A stretch of DNA of 64,000 nucleotides from Halichondria panicea. Lineage: Eukaryota > Porifera > Demospongiae > Suberitida > Halichondriidae. The notes beneath the pieces are model-generated. The model worked only from the letters and a program-made list of their open reading frames with translations, was not told the origin of the DNA and did not search any database. Position 1 is the first letter of the stretch, and every line of letters begins with the position of its first letter. This document shows, piece after piece, positions 1 to 9,463 of the stretch. The stretch spans positions 5,442,412 to 5,506,411 of the forward strand of contig NC_087385.1 in NCBI RefSeq assembly GCF_963675165.1, written 5' to 3'. The position numbers and the translations under genes are program-made.

Positions 1-41
1 GAGTGTATTTAATCATGACATCATCTTTTTCTCACGTGCAG

Positions 42-214
42 GTCCCAGTATACTGATAGTTGTGTCTGGGTGTATGGAGGTCTCATGCAGCAATGGCTGT
101 AGAGAGAAGCTGAACAAGGGTGTGTGCGTGTTTCTACCTACAGATACTGCCATTAAACTACATCCTATGATTAGCGAGGACATGCTCGTGTTTCAAGCTT
201 ACTGCTCTAGGTAG
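42..214 (+). CDS. MPI: Mannose-6-phosphate isomerase, last exon (partial)
   Basis: Only the final coding exon is in the window. It begins after a pyrimidine-rich tract ending CACGTGCAG and is read in the third frame (two bases complete a split codon), ending at TAG 212-214. The 56 or so residues (PSILIVVSG...EDMLVFQAYCSR) match the C-terminal cupin strand region of animal phosphomannose isomerases, where human MPI has a similar ILLMVQG...DLLIFRACC ending. The enzyme interconverts fructose-6-phosphate and mannose-6-phosphate in the cytosol, feeding GDP-mannose and dolichol-phosphate-mannose synthesis. The gene converges on glypican A, with 159 bp between stop codons. The zinc-binding and catalytic parts lie outside the window, so only the identity of the tail can be judged. 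Confidence 0.8.
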
Positions 215-373
215 CTGTTAGGTTGTCTCAACTTTACGTTCATTAGTTATTAATTATTGTTATCATAATTCTAATTCTGTTTATATATAAAAATACTTGT
301 GGTGACTGGTGAAAATGATGGGGTACAAAAAAGTGGATGAAAAATAATAATGCCAAACAGATATAAATTCAGT

Positions 374-3300
374 CTATATTATAATAAAAACACTCAACAG
401 TGACAACAGTGATACAACACACAGTGAACACATAATAGACAATGCTGAAGAGTCATCATTGTCATTGTCATTTCCTGGGTCAGGTTCAGTGTCCTCCGGG
501 GGTGCCCTACTAGTGCTCACCACACTGACCACAACTTCTGGTGTTCGAATGTCTGTGGCTAAGCTTTCTGTCTCTGTCGTTCCCTCGGCGATCTCAATAA
601 TTCCAATCGTACCCAATGCTCCTTCTGTGGGGGCTTCTTCAGTTGTGCTGTTGCTGACATTTTGATTGTCCTCATCACTCAAAGGCCAATATTTAGAGAA
701 TTCTTCAGATGACGGTTGGTTCCTTTCAGGATTATATTCCTTTTGATGTGAGACACCCCCACTGGAGGGATGTGGGCCCTGTTCTATATCTCCATACCCA
801 GACGAGGGACTGCCTGAACCGGACCCAGATCCAGAGCCAGATCCACTCCCACTCCCACTAGAGAGCATGGCACAATCTATGAGTGCAGGTCTCCCACAGT
901 CCTCGTCATCACTGTCGCTGCACAAACTCCTATACTCTAGTACTTGATCGATTTCAGCTTTCATTTCTTGCAGCTTGGACAGTGTTGAATTGTATAGCAT
1001 GTATGACTCGAGGGGTTCTCTCGAAAATGCAGTGTTGTTCACTTGCTCTGCTTTCGATTTTCCAACAAGAGGCTCGTCATAGCTACAGGGAAACAACGAA
1101 CATTTGTAGACACAGAGTCTGTAAATGGTGTATTATGTTGGTTAACCAACACAACCATGCATTAGTGGTTTGAAATTGGGAGCAGCTGGACACATAATTG
1201 GATCATCCGCTGCTACAAAAGTTAAAACACCAAACAGATGTCTCAACAAACCGTCAGGTGTGGAATTAATTACTGTAAAACCATACAAATAATACCAAAC
1301 ACTTGAGTATATTGTGTGTGGGAAGACAAGTGGTTGGATGACCAATTTTAAACAGGCCCACTTGAAACACGACACCGAGCTTTGATAGTGGCTCAATAAT
1401 TAGAGTGACAGTGAAACCCAAGAAATTTAATTGTTTACTACATAATTTAATTCCCAGTGAATGGACTCTATACATCCTGCACATTCACTTACTCTCCTAG
1501 TCCCTTTCCTGTCCAGCACTGCTTGTTTAGAGAGTGGGTAATGGCATGAGTCTTACTGAGGTAGCACATCTCTTGTGGGATGACAGGGAGGAGATTTTGA
1601 AAAATTTCCAGACACTTCCTCTCGTTGGAGAATGCTACAGAGACAGAGTTATCAGACAGGTCAACGTTAGGGTTGAAAGAAGTTCCTGATCGATCGTCTA
1701 AGTCAGTACTGATTGGCTGAGAGAATCTCGATCTTCGAGAGCGAGTGCGAGCCCCTGAGGATGTTGTATCCTCTTGAGAGGTGGTTGTGGTTGTTGTTGT
1801 TGCAGGAATGCATTCTTTACCTGCCTGCAAAAATTTAAACAAATGAACGACTGACTAATAGTATTTTATGATTCTCCAAACTTACTAGATACTCCAAACT
1901 ACTTTGACGTCTGAACTCTGTGATCATTGTGACGAACCTCTTCAACAGATTAGTAACGATAGCGTCTGGGTTGAGGCTGGAGTCAATGTCTCTTGACAGA
2001 TCGTTGAATGATGTACTAAAGCTGCTGAAATCATCGAAGATATCTGAAACATCAGCGAAGCATCCTCTGATTGTGTTCAAGCAAAGATTCAAACAAGGGG
2101 GGAACTTGATGTACCCTCCACAAAATGCACAGTGCTTCATTCTCGTGAGTGCAGTCAAACAAGAGGACGAAAATTGGTGCCTTTTTACGACTGAAGTAAT
2201 AACCTCGTTTGCCAGCTGCACCGATCTTACATAAACCTCATAGTCCAGTAAGAATCTCTGAATATTTGACACAATCTCAGCAGTGTAATCAGCAACATAT
2301 GGACTTGAGATATTCTTGAAACAAGCTAGTTGTTCTGAATCGATACTATCTGGGTCTACCTCACTGTCTCCATCGCGATTGAGGACCGTGTTGATAATAC
2401 TAGTCAGTAGAACCTCTTTCACCACTTCCCGTACCTTCCATTGCAGTGGACACAGGTCAGGCGTGATCGAGAACTGAGTGAGGTAGTCAAACAGATCGTT
2501 AATTTCTTGACTACTGAAAAGAGTTGTGTTCAGAGCTTCTTGGATATCAATGGAGAGAAGACGCTTAGCCTCTTGTAAGGACTGCTGTACAGCGTCTACA
2601 CAGGGGGATAACAAACAAGTGCATGATGGTAATAGTAAACATTGGTTGTCAAGGAAGTAAAGTAGGTGACACAGATGGACTGATGATATCAGAAATGGTT
2701 ATCAAGCACTCATCCTCTTCTTATAACAAACACTTAGCTACAGACCTCAAACATGTACACCGGGGCGCAATGTTTTTTTATCCCCCTCTAAATTTGTCTT
2801 TACAATACAGCCATCATGTGCAGTACTGATTCCTAATAGGGTTAAGTTAATGACAATGACATAGATCTTAACAGCTGGCTATTGTTACCCGATAATCAGT
2901 TTACAGTACAGGAGACTAAATTGGTCAATTAGAAAGCTGCTCTGAACACCCGAAACCATAGAGAACTAAATCGGTTAAATACCAAACGATAGAGTTCACT
3001 TAGTGTGTGGTTAGAGTTGTTATGGACTCCCATTACTATGCGTGTGAACGATTCCGCACAAGCACTGTTAAATGGTATCAAGTCATAATCCAATTATATG
3101 CAGCCTATACTTCCCTAGAGGAGGTAGCACTTGTACTGGCCAAAGTTATTACAACGCCGGATGGGGCTTCGTCCACCTGTTGTTGTGCTGAGGGTATAAC
3201 ACCCAGGGTCATATAGAATAATATATGATGAAAGTGCTATGAATGCTCTCTTTGCAAGATACTTTTACTTCCTTATCATTATGCATGCATTTCCTGATGT

Positions 3301-4214
3301 CTTAATCTGCATGCAATCCTGAATTCAGCAAGTATTATAATTGTATGACAATTAACATATTGAGCCATAAGAATAATTATGCAACCCCCTCAGACCATAA
3401 TAAAGAAGTGATAAAACCCTGCAAGTCACAGTTCCCATGCAGCAGAGTATTACCATAATAATGGTAAGCTCATGCAGGTCTGTTAGGTAACTATCACAAC
3501 ACCTACTCAGGCTAAGTGTATGTGTACATAGGGACCATGAGATGAATCGACCACAAAACTCATGCAAGCTCTTAGGACTTAGATCTAAGCATGTCATACA
3601 GTGTGCTGCCCATTTGTACATTATAGCTATGACAATGAACATAAATGGAGGAATGTGATTTGCACCAATTTTCACTTAAAACAGCTAAAAAGTACTATTT
3701 TAACTTACGATATGTTGCTCTTCCGATGGAGGGACAGGTCTGAAAGTACTGGCCATTGAGGACGGTATGATAGATCTCCCGATACTCTTTGGACACAATT
3801 CTTGGGAGCGTTTTCTCTGTGTATGGCTGACAGCACGTTTGGTTCATGCCGGCACACATTGATGTTGCAGGAGCTGCAATATACATGAGAATAAAACACT
3901 GAACTGGTACATAACTGGTGTGACTTACTTGTGACAGGTTTATCGTAGAGTATTCGTTGAGGAAATACTTCCGCGAACAACTTGTACCTCTCCAAAATTT
4001 GAAATTGGTTAGGCAGTGCATCATTTATGTATGCAGTTCGGGTCTGAGCGCACACATTTTTAAGAAGCTGCGCTGGTCTGGTCTGCTCACTGCTCTCCTC
4101 TCCAGCTTCCCCACTCACTTCTCTCTCACCCCTAGGAGACTCCAGCATTCTGCAATCTGCAATGCACATCACTGCAGCAATCATGATGTGCATTTTAGTA
4201 GCTCGAAGGAGCAT
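374..4214 (-). CDS. Glypican A, GPI-anchored heparan sulfate proteoglycan core protein
   Basis: Five exons: 4214-3929, 3873-3709, 2595-1886, 1824-1493 and 1082-374. They join to 733 codons plus stop, all with GT-AG introns. An N-terminal hydrophobic signal peptide is followed by a glypican N-lobe; the CAGMNQTCC segment matches the conserved TCC motif. The family signature CAFCGG...CLNLCLNTIRGC lies at about residues 306-330. A basic convertase-like stretch ending RRSR is near residue 420, and a CW-G-G segment follows. The last exon holds an uninterrupted Ser-Gly run (about 890-815 on the plus strand), the likely glycosaminoglycan attachment site, and a hydrophobic C-terminus for GPI addition. 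Glypicans act at the cell surface as co-receptors for Wnt, Hedgehog, FGF and BMP ligands. Exon phases match glypican B at 12160-17191, so the two are paralogues. Start chosen at the first ATG before the signal peptide. Confidence 0.88.
2596..3708 (-). other. Glypican A intron 2
   Basis: An 1113-base intron between exons 2 and 3. The short open frames in it have no recognisable similarity and I see no RNA gene or clear transposon. A TGATGA/CTGA pair near 3226-3298 was considered as a snoRNA and rejected. Confidence 0.6.
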
Positions 4215-4454
4215 CTTCAGTAATTGTTCTTTACAACTTGATTACAAGGGTCTACAGGCTCTTATACACTCTACTTGCATAGCTAGCTACTCTATAAATT
4301 TATAGTTATACCCCAACTACTGGGCATGCAGAAGCCAATATAATAGCTAAACCACTTCCTATAATACGTAATACATTGTGGTAAAACAGATGCAATTAGC
4401 AAGTTTGATCATATAAAAATATCCAACACACTAAACAATATCCAACACACTAAA

Positions 4455-5630
4455 CTATAAGCAGTCCCACACATCATGAACATAGTCATTTCCAGCACTC
4501 AGCAACAGGTCGATTAACTTCCAACTTTTTCTCGGAGTAGTAAGCATGTACTCATTCCACGGCTCAGCCTTGAAACTCAATTCACCGAACACAGCAGACA
4601 GACAGCATCGAGCTAACGTCAGGTAGTACAAACTTTGCTTCTCCTCCGAAGACAGTGGAAATACTGATGTGAAGCCATTGACCAGTGGCGCTATAAACTC
4701 AACTGGACCAGGGTATCCAGCTGGAGAAAGATTTTCCATCATGATGTAAGCAAGAGAAGTAGACAAATCAAAAACATACGAAGAATAAACTGTTTCGTCA
4801 AAGTCGATCATTCCCACAACTTTGTATTCATCTTTGCTCGCAACTTTCTGGAGTATGATATTTTGACCACTTGCATCGTTGTATATGATTCCTTTCTTGA
4901 AGGTAGATATCTTAGGTAGTACATAGTTCTCAAACCCAGTGAGACATTTTTCAACCATTTCCTGTTTTTTGGGGTCGTCAAGTGAAGAAAAATGTTTGCG
5001 TATGCTCGGAAAATGCACAGCGTCCCAGACGTTAAAACGAGTCTCAATAGCAGAGTTATGAAAGCCATCCTGCATGGAAACAGTAACACATCTGTTCATA
5101 ATAGTACAGATAAGTGGTAAAATCACCTGCAAAGCAGTGTCTATCCTCCCTGTGAATGCTCCCACATCAAACAGCAAGCTTGGGGTCAAGTACCGCTTAT
5201 CCACTGCATCAAAAACTTCACCTGGGACAAACCTCATCACCCGAATTGAAAATGCAAGAGATAATACGGCTTCTAATGGTTGCTCTTCTTCGAACTGCAC
5301 AAGCTCCTGTACTGTGAGGGTAGTGACCCTGTCTCCCTGTATATTGGGTAACATGCTAGTGTAATTGAGACCCTTCTTATTTAGATGAGCCCATAGAGCA
5401 GACAGTCCGACAGCTATCTCGTTAGAGATATGAGCTCGATTCAATATTTTGAGCATGTATTCACCCTCTAATGCATCTTGATTTGGTATACCACGAAAAT
5501 AGAAGTTCACATCATAGTAGCTTGGTAGATGTTTCACAGAGTCTTCATCGGCTTGTTGAAAACCATAGTGCAGTTTGAGCAGCTTAACAATGGATAATGG
5601 TTTTAGCTGAGGAGGTCTTCCAGAATCCAT
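4455..5630 (-). CDS. HYKK: Hydroxylysine kinase-like (APH-fold) gene 1, with an in-frame 57-bp intron
   Basis: The family (HYKK/AGPHD1) phosphorylates 5-hydroxylysine with GTP using an aminoglycoside-phosphotransferase fold. Two exons are proposed, 5630-5127 and 5069-4455, giving 372 residues, very close to the usual animal length. The 57 bp between them begin GTGATT and end CATGCAG, are a multiple of three and contain no stop, so an unspliced reading gives 391 residues. The paralogue at 6494-7759 has an ordinary 96-bp intron at exactly the same codon boundary (before DGFHN), which supports splicing here. The magnesium-binding IDFDET segment is intact. The catalytic-loop HGDxxxxN motif reads YNDASGQN, so the Asp and Asn are kept but the His and Gly are replaced. 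The gene starts head to head with the PH-domain gene. Confidence 0.8.
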   Translation of the reverse strand: MDSGRPPQLKPLSIVKLLKLHYGFQQADEDSVKHLPSYYDVNFYFRGIPNQDALEGEYMLKILNRAHISNEIAVGLSALWAHLNKKGLNYTSMLPNIQGDRVTTLTVQELVQFEEEQPLEAVLSLAFSIRVMRFVPGEVFDAVDKRYLTPSLLFDVGAFTGRIDTALQVILPLICTIMNRCVTVSMQDGFHNSAIETRFNVWDAVHFPSIRKHFSSLDDPKKQEMVEKCLTGFENYVLPKISTFKKGIIYNDASGQNIILQKVASKDEYKVVGMIDFDETVYSSYVFDLSTSLAYIMMENLSPAGYPGPVEFIAPLVNGFTSVFPLSSEEKQSLYYLTLARCCLSAVFGELSFKAEPWNEYMLTTPRKSWKLIDLLLSAGNDYVHDVWDCL

Positions 5631-5829
5631 GCATGGAACATTTAAGGCTCAATTAGAGTCAATCCCACACTAGCACTGTACTATTATGCCAAAATAGCTT
5701 GTGGTAAAGATCGATCAAGATGGTTCAACCATTGGTTGTACTTGAAAATTAGTGCTTTTTGCAACTGGACACCAGCCCCGCCCCTCAAAACTGGAGCAGA
5801 GCACTGAGTCTGAAGTCAGCTAGCTAGTT
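5631..5829. promoter_or_regulatory. Divergent promoter, HYKK-like 1 / PH-domain gene
   Basis: The 199 bp between two divergent start codons must hold both promoters. I see an ATTGG (inverted CCAAT) element near 5731 and a GC-box-like CCCCGCCCC near 5776-5784. No TATA box is evident. Confidence 0.5.
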
Positions 5830-6465
5830 ATGGACTATGATTTTGCTCCCGAAGGTTCTACCTACCAGATACACAACCAGGAGAACAGCTCACAGTCAGG
5901 TCAACACACTGCTATTGCCTCAGGAGACTTGCACAAGCTGGCACATGGAAAATCGCTGAAGGTTTGGCACAGAAGGTACTATGTCCTATACTCAGACGGG
6001 CTGGTGTACAGCTATCTTAATGCCAGATCAAAAAAATCGCATCGAATTATTCCAGTGGGACGTCTTTGCCTCAAAATGAAGTTTGGACAGGAAACAATCA
6101 ATGGTGAATGTGGGTCTTGGCCATCTTCAGTTCCCGTTGAACACAGATTATCAATAATTAACGCTGATAGAACCTATCATTTCTATTCTGAAAGTGAAAC
6201 TGAATTGTCTAAATGGAAACACTATCTACAGTCTACTATGGACAGGCTGTCTTCCCCATCCCAGAATGTACTGGATAACGACACCTCACAAAATACTGAC
6301 CACACTAACACACCAGAGGATACTATTAGAATCGGAGATCCATACGACTCTTCTATATCTAGCAGTGAGGAGTCGATACAATTCACACACAGAACGCAGT
6401 CTCCTGTTGAAGAATTGGTAGAAAAAACATTTGGAGAGATTACAGCATTTTTAGTAGATCTATAA
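5830..6465 (+). CDS. Small intronless PH-domain protein
   Basis: A single open frame of 211 codons. Residues about 30-138 form a pleckstrin-homology domain: SGDLHKL at the first strand, a basic KVWHRRYYVLYSDG hairpin of the type that contacts phosphoinositides, and the hallmark C-terminal helix with its Trp (ELSKWKHYL). The remaining ~70 residues are polar, Ser/Thr/Asp-rich and probably unstructured. PH domains usually bring proteins to membranes; no catalytic domain is attached, so an adaptor role is the safest inference. The gene sits between two HYKK paralogues, diverging from one and converging on the other with only 28 bp between stop codons, so their 3' UTRs almost certainly overlap. 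I do not recognise a specific orthologue. Confidence 0.78.
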   Translation: MDYDFAPEGSTYQIHNQENSSQSGQHTAIASGDLHKLAHGKSLKVWHRRYYVLYSDGLVYSYLNARSKKSHRIIPVGRLCLKMKFGQETINGECGSWPSSVPVEHRLSIINADRTYHFYSESETELSKWKHYLQSTMDRLSSPSQNVLDNDTSQNTDHTNTPEDTIRIGDPYDSSISSSEESIQFTHRTQSPVEELVEKTFGEITAFLVDL

Positions 6466-6493
6466 CAAAAATAATTTGTTTGTGATACAATAT

Positions 6494-7759
6494 TCAGCAT
6501 GCCTTGACCCATATCATGTCCACATTTTCTTTTCCCATAGCCAAAAGAATCTCCATTAGTTTGTATGCCTTTTCTGGAGTAGTCAGAAGGTATGAGTTCC
6601 ACGGTTCAGCCTTGTATGCAATCTCACCCAACACTGCTGACTGGCAACAACGACCAAGTACTAAATAGTACAAACAATTAATTTCGTCCTTAGATAATGG
6701 GAAAACTTGTAAATACCCCTGGAGCACAGTGCAAACAAACTCGACAGGACTGGGATAGTCAATCGGATTTAGATTTTCGATCATGATGTAGGCCAGAAAT
6801 ATTGCTATTTCAAACACATGGCACGATAGGACAGTGTCATCGAAATCAATCAGACCAGCAATTTGGTACTCGTCACTCTCATTCTCCTTCACAATGAGAT
6901 TCATCCCATTAGCATCCCCATGCAGAACTCCCCTACTGAATGATGGCATCTTGGGCTGTACAAACGACTCAAAATCATTTACAATTTTCTCGACCATAGC
7001 TCGACGTGATAAGTTATCCATTGCAGGGAGGTGAATACGCATGTGAAGAAGGTGGCTGAGATCCCAGTCTACATTTTTACGCTGACCAATCGCCGTGTTG
7101 TGAAATCCATCCTAGAAGTGAAAGTGATATCATTATACATTAATTAATCCTGACTATCAAATGTACTTGATACGCCTTCACTTGATGCCTAGCAATGTAA
7201 CACTTACTTTCAAAGCAGCATCCAATTGACCAAGGAAGGTTCCAGCCTCTCGCATTAACTTCGGAGTGAGGTACTGTTTGTCAATGCTGTCAAACAGTTC
7301 GCCAGAGACAAAATATAAAATACGAACAGCATAGGTTTCAGTAGATCCGGAGACATTAGCTTCTTCACAAAGAGATTTCGGAACAAATGTTACGGCTTTT
7401 TTTTCCCAGTTTCGCAAACACGATGAGTAAGTGAACCCTTTGCTGGCTATGTGAGTCCATATCTCAGATATCCCAACCACCACGTCATGCGAGCTATGTA
7501 ATGAATTGAACATCTTGAGGACGAATTCAGCCTCTTTCTTGGAATCAGTTGGAACACCACGGAAATAGAAGTTTCTGTCATCGTAGCCAGGGAAATGTTT
7601 GATGGAATCAGCTTCAATGGAGGCAAATTTGTAGAATTGATTGATGATTTTCACTAGTGTAGGGTTGGTGAGAGCGGGAGGACGTCCTTTAGCTATAGCC
7701 ATGGTAGTGAAGGATCTGAGAAACTGGTACAGTCTAGAATGGAGGAGTTTGTAGCTCAT
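6494..7759 (-). CDS. HYKK: Hydroxylysine kinase-like (APH-fold) gene 2
   Basis: Two exons, 7759-7208 and 7111-6494, join in phase 0 to 389 residues. An internal start at 7702 (MAIAKGRPP) lines up with the N-terminus of gene 1 and gives 370 residues. The upstream extension MSYKLLHSRLYQFLRSF is Arg-rich, hydrophobic and lacks acidic residues, so it could be a mitochondrial presequence. The catalytic loop is canonical here (LHGDANGMN), as is the metal-binding IDFDDT, so this copy is expected to be an active kinase, unlike its neighbour with YND. The two proteins align along their whole length, including the GRPP start, the DRNFYFRG/DVNFYFRG segment and the AEPWN...LLTTP tail. It diverges from the DCUN1D gene across 208 bp. 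Confidence 0.83.
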
Positions 7760-7967
7760 CTGTAGCCATGTGGTCCTCTGTAAGATAGGGGGAGGGGCTT
7801 GTTCATCGTAAGGCGTGGTGATGCATTAGTACAGCTTCTTGCTAGAGTGAGTCAGCAGCTTTGGGTTGAGCTCATCCAGGAGGCTGTGGGATCACACTGT
7901 TCTCCTTCATCATCTGTATTCCTTTCCCTGTACTGTGTAAAATTAATGTTGAGTATTGTACATTAAA
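7760..7967. promoter_or_regulatory. Divergent promoter, HYKK-like 2 / DCUN1D
   Basis: 208 bp between divergent start codons. A G-rich GGGGGAGGGG tract near 7788-7797 is the only motif I would point to. The DCUN1D 5' UTR also lies here. Confidence 0.45.
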
Positions 7968-9255
7968 ATGGTGAGTTACAGCTTCAACGAATGTATAATG
8001 TGCTACAAATAGAACATAGAACATGCACCCAACTGGATGTGTCTCTGCACCTTATGCTTATTACGCTATCTGTGTACGTGGTATAATGCTTGTATGTCTG
8101 TTCGATCTCCTTGCAGCACAAACTGAAGCAGTCGCAAGTGTCCAAAGTGCGGCAGTTTGTCTCCATCACGGGCACAGATGAGCCGACTGCCACAAACTGT
8201 CTCTCCCAGAGCAACTGGCGATTAGACCTAGCCACTGACAACTTCTACCAGGACCCAATGCGCTACTTTGTGGAACCTCCCCGAGCCGCAGTTGAAAAAA
8301 AGAAACTGGATTCTCTCTTCAACAAGTACAGGAGTGAGTTCACTGCATAGTTGTTGGTACTAATTTGCATTTGTATGGAGGGGTGTTGTACCTGTGTGTG
8401 GTGGTCACAGTGTGTGCCTGTTTGACTGTAGATTCCATTGAGGAGGACAAGATGCTTGCCGAGGGAGTGAGCAGGTTTTGTGAGGATGCCAATCTGGACC
8501 CCACCGGACTGACAGTGCTGATTGTGGCGTGGAGGTTCAAGGCTGCCACTCAATGCGAGTTCTCTAGAAAAGAGTTTGTAGAGGGAATGACTGACCTAGG
8601 GTGAGCGTGCACGCTTTACTAAAGCTTTGTCCTTTATTGTATACAATTGATCACAGTACGGATAATTGCAGTTCTGTTTTCTTATTCTGTAGATGTGATA
8701 CAATGGACAAATTGAGGAAGAAAAGTGAATCGTTAGAACGAGAGATACGAGACCAATCAAAATTTAAAGACTTCTACCAATTCACTTTCTCCTTTGCAAA
8801 GAATCCAGGACAAAAAGGACTAGGTAATTTAGTTGTTGTTAAACACATCTCTTTGTTTCACTTTTTGTATCTTACAGATTTGGAAATGGCCATAGCTTAT
8901 TGGAACATTGTTTTGAAAGGAAAATTCAAGTTTCTTGACTTGTGGTGTACATTTTTACAGGTAAGCACAAATGTATATAATTAAACCCCATTGTATGTAC
9001 CTTACATAGGAACATCACAAACGTTCCATCCCCAAAGACACTTGGAACTTACTGCTAGACTTTGCCACTACAGTTGATGAGCAACTGACCAACTATGATG
9101 AAGAAGGTACGTGTGTTGGTATTTATGTAGCCGGTAAAGGGTCATCTCATTTACAAATGATTATCATCCTCTGTATAGGTGCCTGGCCAGTGCTTATTGA
9201 TGACTTTGTGGAGTATGCAAGACCAGTAATCAGCTCTCGAATGAGTACAGTATAG
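7968..9255 (+). CDS. DCUN1D1: DCN1-like protein, cullin NEDD8 co-E3
   Basis: Seven exons: 7968-7970, 8117-8333, 8432-8600, 8693-8823, 8878-8960, 9010-9106 and 9179-9255. The first coding exon is the ATG alone, immediately followed by donor GTGAGT; joining gives M-HKLKQSQ, matching MNKLKSSQ of animal DCUN1D1/2. A UBA-like N-terminus (VRQFV...[15 protein letters not shown]) is followed by the PONY/DCUN1 domain, with [52 protein letters not shown] and the C-terminal [21 protein letters not shown]. The family recruits NEDD8-loaded UBC12 to cullin-RBX1 and so activates cullin-RING ligases. The lack of a longer, acylated N-terminus argues for the DCUN1D1/2 class rather than DCUN1D3. It converges on CWC15. 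Confidence 0.95.
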
Positions 9256-9291
9256 CCCTACCCCTCCTAGCTCTTCATTGGAGTGATGTAT

Positions 9292-9297
9292 AATAAA
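9292..9297 (+). terminator. Poly(A) signal of DCUN1D
   Basis: AATAAA 37 bases after the stop codon, in an AT-rich stretch before the convergent CWC15 gene. Confidence 0.6.
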
Positions 9298-9463
9298 TTA
9301 ATTATTATATTAAATTAATTATGTATTATTGTTGACTTTTGAGTTGATTTTTTTATGAAAATTGAACAAATTAATATTAATAGATAATATAATTATTAAG
9401 GTGCGTCAAAGAAGAATGCATGAACAACTTGCATTAATTAAATTAATTCAGGCAGCTAAAGAG

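Noticed and set aside
3220-3300. Possible C/D box snoRNA (ATGATGA then CTGA about 70 bases on)
   Set aside because: No terminal stem flanks the boxes and it is antisense to the host glypican A intron.
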